A DNA stretch of 64,000 nucleotides from assembly GCF_000150275.1 (NCBI RefSeq), contig NW_002060952.1, forward strand, positions 580,482 through 644,481. Direction: 5' to 3'. This DNA is from Trichoplax adhaerens. Taxonomy: Eukaryota; Placozoa; Uniplacotomia; Trichoplacea; Trichoplacidae. A program made the translations under genes and the position numbers. Below the pieces are notes generated by a model, which saw only the letters and a list, made by a program, of their open reading frames with translations, searched no databases and was not told where the DNA came from. Each line of letters starts with the position of its first letter. Positions within the stretch are counted from its first letter, which is position 1. Shown here piece after piece: positions 56,252 through 64,000 of the stretch.

Positions 56252-59200
56252 ATGGCGTTCCATTCATATACAACGTCTTTAGTGGCAGCCAGTCAACTTG
56301 GCCGCCATGTTCCTTTAGCTTGTAGTCAACGCTTTATTGCTTTACCTTGGACACGAAAAACGATTGGAATTTGGAAATTGGATAATGTTGATAGCCAAGA
56401 TTTAAGTAATACCGTTGTGAGTGACTGACTGACTTTGTCTGCATAACCATTTACCCTTTAGACCATTTCTACCTGGAATAGACTGTTTATTTATTGATAC
56501 ACTATGACTCCATCATGTCAGGCTGCAAAGAAGCTTTTTTTCAATCGTTGTCCATACAGTCTATCATTATGATCGATGTTGAAGTACTGGATGCTTGTAT
56601 CATTTGCCTAGATAAACAGACTTGTATCTTGTCATTGCATTGGCGGTAGATTCAAAAATGATTTCGCCGCTGTAGTCGTAGTACTTGCTGTTCAAACTTA
56701 TTACTGCATCATGTTCATGGACACTGTACCGCCATGAGACTAGGCAGATCAACATCAAGATGCGACTCCTCTACATTACTTGTGTAAAATACAGTACAGT
56801 AGATTGCTAATTTAGACATGTAATCTAGGAGAGTCGTGTATATTAATATTGATACAGTCAATTTTAGACATCTATGTATATATGCATATATTCATGATAT
56901 ACAAGAGTCGTCGATTGATGCTCATCCAGATATCTCAGTAGGCCTATAAATCAGGCAGAGGATTGATATTTATAGATCGAATTAATACCGGCAATATTAA
57001 CACATCACTAATTTATCTACGGTGAGATGACTCCGTAACAGCAGCTATCAGCTATGAAGGTCTAAAACGCTGCAATCAACATTAAAACATCATTGCGACT
57101 ATTTCTTAGTCGATGCATCATCAATCAATGTAGATGTGATCGCTCATTCATGTTGTCGTTAGTACATATACGCGTATAACTTACCCTAGCTAATGCTTTA
57201 CGGATCATCAATATTGTGATCGTGCATATTGGCAAACAGTGTCTTCCAAAATAGTATCAGTACTGTATTATTATATTCCTAACTTAACCCAATTTGCAGT
57301 TTCATCCGTGATTATTTCTCTTTTGCACTGCATTATCTTTATACTCGCTAGGAGTTATCAGTAAATTACCTAATGAACTCGGTCATTTTAAACAACAATA
57401 TCATCACTTAGACGCTTCTCATACCCATATTCCCACAAAATATATTTTAGCCACAGGAGTTAACTGGTCATAGTTCCTCGATTTTATTACTGGCCTTCAA
57501 TCGCGATCCAGTGGAAGTGCTACTTTGTTCGGCATGTAGCAGATACATTATTCTTTGGGATATGAATCAAGTTATTGCAGATGCGGATGTTGGTAAATAA
57601 ATAGTGAATTAGTCACTTTATCGTCAATGATTTACTTACTTACCGTAATTTTATTCTACGATGCAGTAGGAATAATGAAATAGGGTAGTAGCATCAAAAA
57701 TGATTACATTTGCTGAATGAAATAATTCATTTTAATATCCTTGTTATATAAAATTAAATATGTTCACTATAGTTGCTATTGCTATTTTTTCTCTTTAAGT
57801 TTCTATGTAGATGTTGATATACACTGCAATTAAATCATTTCTAGTTTTATCTGCTATTGTATACCTTTTGTAAATGATAACGTGTATATTAAATTTTAAT
57901 TTATTTTATTCACGCTGATAACTTAGAATCAACAAGCCAAGGCACCATTATTTATTCAGATTTTAATGAACCGTCATGTCTGTGTATTAGTTCAAAGAAT
58001 GATATTGTCGCCGTAGGAATTTCTAATGATATTATCCTTATTAATTTAAAGGTATGCTAACAAGAGTGTTCCTTTTACCTTAAAATCCTAAATACAAGTA
58101 ATTTGACAAATTACACGTAGTTACCAATGTATCCTATCCTTACCTGTTTAACGCAATTCAAAAGAGGTATCAATTTTTGACTTATATCACATGGTACAGG
58201 AAGATCATGCTATTGATATCCTAGTAGGACACACTGGTAGGATTACAGCTACAGATTTCTCTTATTGCAGTGAATTTTTATTGGTGTCATCATCGGAAGA
58301 TAGAACATTTAAAGTACGTATGGTATTTTTCTTCGCTATCATTGTCTATCAGTGCATGCAAGAAAGATGATCCAACTCGCAACTTGGTAATAAATTTACT
58401 TTACCTAACAGTAAAGCACTTAATTGGCTTCTGAGTACTATCCAACTCTCAAGCTGAGCATTGAGTACGCACGTTATGAGCAAGCATATATTACTCTACA
58501 GTATAGTAACGTGATAGTCTACAGTGTTTTATCTTAATATGGTGATAGTGTTAATGTCTTAATTAGTTATAGAGAGAGAGAGAGATCGCAATTAGATACA
58601 CCATAATTAGTATACATGAATTACATCATTAGACTTCAATAAACGCTGTTCATTGCTGATATCTTTAAAATATATTCAAGCTCATACAAGTGATTACCTT
58701 TTATTTATCCTCATTTTTATGTTAGGTATGGGATATTTATGAAAGAACCTTGCTGTATGACTCGGGTGTATTATCAAGTATGTTATTTCATAAAAGGTTT
58801 ATTCATAAAGAGTATTTCATTATAAGAATATCTACCGTATTATGAAATGTATTATGTTAGTAAAATTATTGCTGTGAAGCCCTAACATTGCAATTTCCTT
58901 ATTTATATAAATTATGCATCAAATAATACCAACTGATGGAGCTAATACACTTGATAAATTTGTTCATGAAAAATGAACATTATTATAGCATGTCCTTTAC
59001 TTTCCCTGGCTTTAAACCCGCTAAAAGACCAAATTATTATTGGTGATGCTGATGGAAAGGTAGGATCAGTTAATATGCGCTTATAGAATCGCCAACCCTC
59101 AATACGAGGTATTTATCAATCGCGCTAATGATTTTATGTTCACCACATATTGATGTATTAGATAAGAGCTTATGATGTTGCTTCTACGTATCGGAGCTGC

Positions 59201-62200
59201 CGTTGTTTACAAGTACTAGATCTCGAGCAACGACTTCGTAAAAGGAAAGAGCTAACTGACGTTGAAAATTTAGAAAATGCTGATACTTCGCCTGAATATG
59301 GTGACCCTGGAGTGGGAGTTATTGCGTTAGCTGTAATTAATTCGCAGAACGTGGTAACTCTATTACGTGAAAGACACGATAATGCCGCAAAGTCTGTAAT
59401 ATCTTATACATCCGTGATCGAGTAAGTTTGAAGATAATAACGCTCGACCTTTTATGTTAAGTTAAAATTTTCGAACGATATTAAATAAAAAAATGGAGTA
59501 CGCGATTAATTAAATAGTTTACATGTCGTATTTCTTTGTAACTCATTCGTTTAATAATAATATTGCAACTAGGCATGTTATAAGAGATTCCGAAGTTATA
59601 TATGCAGCAACTACTGGAGCCATTGTAGTAATTGATGGCTGTACCCTATGCATTAGAAATGTTTTTGATTTAGCTGGTACTGTTATAACTCTAATGTTGC
59701 TTTGGATCAGTTGCTGTGTCTTGATTTTATGAAAATCCTGAAACGATGATACAAATCGAAAACTGTTTATGATACCTAGACCCTCAAGTTGAAGAATCAA
59801 GAGAAAAGATACCTCCTGATTTACGCCTTATTGGATCTTGTACTTTTTCAGCAATACCAAACGATAATCAGGTAATGCTACGACAGATTATAGCTAAGAA
59901 TATTGTAGAATTATCAGACAAAGTCTTACCTTAATTTATCGTAGATCCGATGTCTGTTATGTGGTTTGCTTCAAAATGTTGTTCACGTAATACAACTGGA
60001 AAGAAGCGAATCTCCTGATAGTGACGGAACAGTCAGCATAATATCAAAGTAAATGTTATCTCATCTGTTAAACTCATGTAACATAAAAATTCCTAAAAAG
60101 GAATTATGAAGGTAAAACTAATATCACACGATAAATAAAAAGTTCTCCTTTAGATAAAAATTCTCCACTTAAAGCTGAACTTACATTAAAGCCAAAACCA
60201 CCGAATAAGAAGAAACCGAATCCTACCCCCAGTAAGTGAAATAAAACTGTACACTACTTTGAAAACTGCTAGAACCATGTTACGATTGGATACAGTATGT
60301 TAACGGTTACATGTGTGTATTATCTTATACATTAGGTCGCAATACACGGAAAGGATTAGTTGATAAGCCGCTCACCTTTAAAGCTAAGATTAAATCCTCG
60401 GGATATGCGACATCTTCAGTGTAGGTTGACCATTACCGCGCAATTAATATCATCGATAGTGCTGTGGTCTTGTATATTAGTAATAAGACTGTATTAATGT
60501 ACATGATATTTTACTACAACAGTAAAATGGCGCTATTCAATTGTCCATTGATTTTATTATAGCAATAAAATGTTTCAGCCACGGACAGATATGCATAAGA
60601 AAACTATAGTAGCTAGGAACAAGGTGGAAGCAAATGGTCCCATAGTTAGGTAGTGACAGAAAATTATTACCTGATAAAATTCATTAGCACGTATTAGATG
60701 TAAATTTAATCAGCTTTTGGATCATATAGGGAGGATTATCCGATCGACTGTCCGGCAACTACGTCCTTAAAGCATAAACTATATTTATCTCAACCTGGAA
60801 CTGGTATCAACAGTTTAAAATTTTCCGGTTAGCAAGTAATACGCTTTAAAGTTGTTATGAAGTAATTTCTAGAGCGCTTTGTTTAGTTCATGCTTTTGTA
60901 GAATTAGACGGAAGTACAATTAAATATTGAAATACTAAGTAGCTAATCGAGGATTCATTTAAGATAGTATTAATTAAAGCATAGAGGATGCGATTATGTT
61001 CATAGGAGTAGTAATTGATATTATAATTTAATATAGCGTTATTTTAAGCAGTACATTATTCAATTAATAGCTGCAGCTATATAGAGATTCAGTAACTGCT
61101 GATGTTTTTAGATAATCAACTTTACGATAGCTGGTAAAAATGCTTCAATGAGGATGTTATGTCACTTCCACTACAGTTTTGTATATCCTTCTTTCAATTG
61201 TAATCATTCCTTTTGGAAAGGTGATGGCTCACAGTTAGCTTGTGTATCAGCTGATAAATCTATACAGCTTTTAAAAAGTAACCATCCAGACAAGTCAAAT
61301 ATTACCTTTACAGGTAGATAGTTATTTCTGTCATCGCAGATGCGGATTCTTTTTATTATATAGTGAATATGGCTAATTCCTTACATGACATTTTAATATT
61401 ACAATGCATAGGCCATGATCGTCCTATTGCTTCCGTAAATTGGAATCGAACAGGGCAGTTTTTGCTCTCGACTTCTATGGATAAAACAGCCAGAATTTGG
61501 TATAACGAGTTAAAAGAGCCTGTATTAATTATTTCCAAAGACTCACATAATTTTAAAGCGGAAGCTAGCAATCACGAAAATAAGGTAAATTCATATCATA
61601 TTGTATCTATATCATAAGTGTATATGAATGAAATTGGGATACATACAGAACGATATACCATGATTGTTATGTTAGCCGACGCGATCCACTGGATACCTAG
61701 ATGTTTCAACCGCTACAATACTGTTCATACTGCAGGGCCACAATATGAAATACTCTACGTTCTAAGCAATGCGAAATGCGATTGAAGAATGAAAGAATAG
61801 TTCGATATTTAACTTAACATGTTTTTGATTTATTAGCCATTCACCAAGGATATCGCCCATGCGGCATTTTACTATATGGATAAATTTTTTATGTTGGCGT
61901 CTGGTAACTCATTGTATTTATATAAATACCACTTGGATATAGATAAACTGGACGACGTTAAAAGGTTAGCCAGTTATTCAGTATAAGGATAGTGTGGATA
62001 CAAACAAACTTGAAGCAATATGTCACGTTGTTTGAAGCATTTGCTACTGCAACATTTAGATAATCTGTATAACCTATCTTTTTTGTAATTTTACCAAAGA
62101 TATCAAAATAATAATCGTTACAAATTGGTTACCAAACTACAAATTGATTCTTCCCAATCTATTACAACTTTCGATTGTGCGAACGAATTTTATTCCTGTA

Positions 62201-64000
62201 AGTTTAAATATATCCTAGTAAGAAATTGATATCACTGTATATATACACGCATGCATAATATTTATTTTTTAGTATTTGAATTCACTATAGATACTAAACT
62301 TGCTACAAATTATATATCATACGTTCAGCTATAAAGTATAAAGTACGATAAGTGTATAGTAATAATGAACGAAAAATATTATTAAAAACTATCAACTCTT
62401 TTAGTTCAACATGAAATAGATCTAGAGGAAACTCCAATTTATTATAATTCGTAACAGCAGATTTATCAAATTACTTAAAGGATTAACAAAGGGTAGAATT
62501 ACTCCCTTGATCAACCTTACTATCAACTTAATAAATTTGCTTACGATTTGAGGAAAATCCTAATCTTTATCTGTCACTTCACTATCTTGATCTCATTAAA
62601 CTACTGAATTACATCACCAACTTATATATGCTACGCAGAGTAGTTCATCGCAACAGACTACTAACATAAGACTCTAACGTATTCTAAATAAAACTGGCAA
62701 TTAAACACATGACAGGATCAATTTTTACCCTAGATTCCCGAATATTACTAAATTAATAATCGTAATTCAACTATAAACTGTTTCTTTTTACGGTATACAG
62801 AACATAACTATAAAAGTCTACTAAGACAGACCAACAATCTTAAATTAACACCCAGATTAAAACGTTCGACTTCACACTGTTTTCTATCATAATGTAACAT
62901 AACTTCTACTGTATTTTGCAATCAAATTTAGCCAATAGTTTTACCAGAATAGCAACATGCATTCTATACTAACTAAATATATTGCTTAACTTGCAGTCTT
63001 ACACTGCATAATTCTTAACAAAATTATATTGCCGAATGTTGTTAAATTCTAACCCGAATGAAGTAGTCCGGTTTACTAGATACTAAATACTGAATAAAAT
63101 CTGCTGTAATGAAACCAAATTAAGTTACTTTTAATGCTGCAATACCTATTTAAAATACAAGAACTTGAAGGAGAATTCTAAAAAAATTAACCTTCATCAC
63201 AGTATTAAATATAACTGTAGCATTACAACTGCAAATTAGAAAGATATTCAGTAATTTGCTTCCTTTTCTATTGGTAAGATGCATTTTTATTATTTACAGA
63301 TATTGTCGTTTGTGGTTCTTCAAGCAAAGGTCTAGAAATTTTTGATATGAATGTCTCTAAATGTATTCAAGTTATTCCTGAAGCCCACGCAAGATCTATG
63401 CATACAATTTCCATTAATAAGGTTGATAATGGATAAAATGTCGTACAATGCCGCGATGTTAGATTTGCATACGTTGTATCAATTATAAAGTTAGTTTTCT
63501 CTTTTTGGTACAACGGACTATATTACTATAGGGATCTACCTATGTAGCCCACCCTAGTCGCGCTTATAATCTTGTATTAACATCAGCTGTAACAGATGGA
63601 ATTAAGCTATGGGACCTAAGAACTTCTAAGTGAGTTAATTTCTAATACTTTACGTTATTAAGCAGAGATAGTAACAATTGTCGTATTTTAGGAGGTTTAT
63701 ACTTAAGCATAGAATTCATACTCGTATTAACATTCAAACTAAAAATCTTACTTTGCCTAATCGACACTGTTAATTTATACGGTAGATGTGTCAGACGTTA
63801 CGATGGTCATGTTAATCGGTCACATCCAGTAGGAGTTTGTATGAGTCCTTGCATGAGGTATATTGCCACGGGTTCAGAAGATAAGACGGTATGTTATGCT
63901 CATATTTGAACGGTCATAATATCAATAATTTTTAGCTTTACTTACGGCAATCTCAACGAGTAGTATATCTAACTATATCATAAATCATTCTACAATACTA
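56252..64000 (+). CDS. WDR27: WD repeat protein WDR27 (3' end outside window)
   Basis: A two-propeller WD40 scaffold of poorly known function. Exons: 56252-56416, 57457-57592, 57927-58051, 58200-58313, 58726-58777, 58989-59059, 59162-59421, 59573-59676, 59780-59871, 59945-60048, 60101-60111 (candidate), 60154-60231, 60336-60420, 60563-60649, 60730-60827, 61221-61313, 61412-61584, 61837-61964, 62100-62197, 63300-63421, 63532-63629, 63786-63888. They encode 799 residues; human WDR27 is about 830, so roughly the last 50 (final WD repeat) are missing. Landmarks are VPLACSQRFIALP, SSSEDRTFKVWDIYERTLLY, FKAKIKSSGYATSSV, REDYPIDC, GHDRPIASVNWN, IPEAHARSMHTI, DGIKLWDLRTSKCVRRYDGH, and PVGVCMSPCMRYIATGSEDK. 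Intron 19 is 1.1 kb. The exon 10 to 12 junction needs the 11-nt microexon or an alternative donor at 60020. Confidence 0.92.
60101..60111 (+). other. WDR27: Candidate 11-nt microexon of WDR27
   Basis: GAATTATGAAG lies between an AG (CCTAAAAAG) and a good donor (GTAAAA). It takes phase 2 in and gives phase 1 out, exactly repairing the frame between the strong donor at 60048 and the exon at 60154. The upstream intron would be only 52 nt. The alternative is a weaker donor, GATA|GTGACG, at 60020. Confidence 0.5.

Noticed and set aside
61112-61133. 22-nt candidate WDR27 exon
   Set aside because: It splices in phase from 60827 but leaves phase 2, which breaks the next exon; joining 60827 directly to 61221 restores the conserved SGDG.QLAC motif.

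Overview
The window is AT-rich nuclear DNA from an intron-rich eukaryote, almost certainly an animal. It carries spliced GT-AG genes whose products match animal families (SRCAP/EP400, NOC4L, AMDHD1, MCFD2, RIOX1/NO66, WDR27), with many small coding exons (11 to 400 nt) and mostly short introns (about 50 to 1,200 nt). Composition, compactness and the large number of introns suggest an early-branching animal, most like a placozoan (Trichoplax/Hoilungia type). The taxon is an inference; no marker gene here fixes it. No tRNA, rRNA, CRISPR or recognisable transposon was found.

Layout. 1-2.1 kb: no gene seen. 2.1-4.8 kb (+): an unrecognised six-exon gene whose exon phases all join. 7.4-8.8 kb (+): fragment of a second unrecognised gene. 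9.7-13.3 kb (-): NOC4L, 14 exons. 14.5-27.6 kb (+): a 41-exon Domino-type chromatin remodeler with a SRCAP-like ATPase and an EP400-like SANT/glutamine-rich tail. 28.1-34.0 kb (-): a large GH63-type glycoside hydrolase of the bacterial/fungal YMR196W class. 34.0-38.6 kb: repeat-rich spacer with an eight-unit satellite array. 38.7-42.1 kb (+): imidazolonepropionase AMDHD1, 8 exons. 43.8-45.5 kb (-) and 48.2-48.8 kb (+): two divergently arranged MCFD2-like EF-hand proteins. 49.7-55.7 kb (-): NO66/RIOX1 JmjC oxygenase, 17 exons. 56.3 kb to the window end (+): WDR27, cut off by the right edge.

The genes do not form one pathway. Two act in ribosome production or chromatin (NOC4L, NO66), one in histone exchange (Domino), two in secretory cargo transport (MCFD2 pair), and two in metabolism (AMDHD1 in histidine breakdown, the GH63 enzyme on an unknown glycoside). 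The strongest window-scale pattern is that all four divergent intergenic regions (NOC4L/Domino, GH63/AMDHD1, MCFD2 pair, NO66/WDR27) hold dense clusters of the self-complementary words TACAGTAC/GTACTGTAC, while the convergent spacers hold few. Exon boundaries were worked out by hand from splice signals, reading phase and remembered family alignments; no search or transcript data were available.
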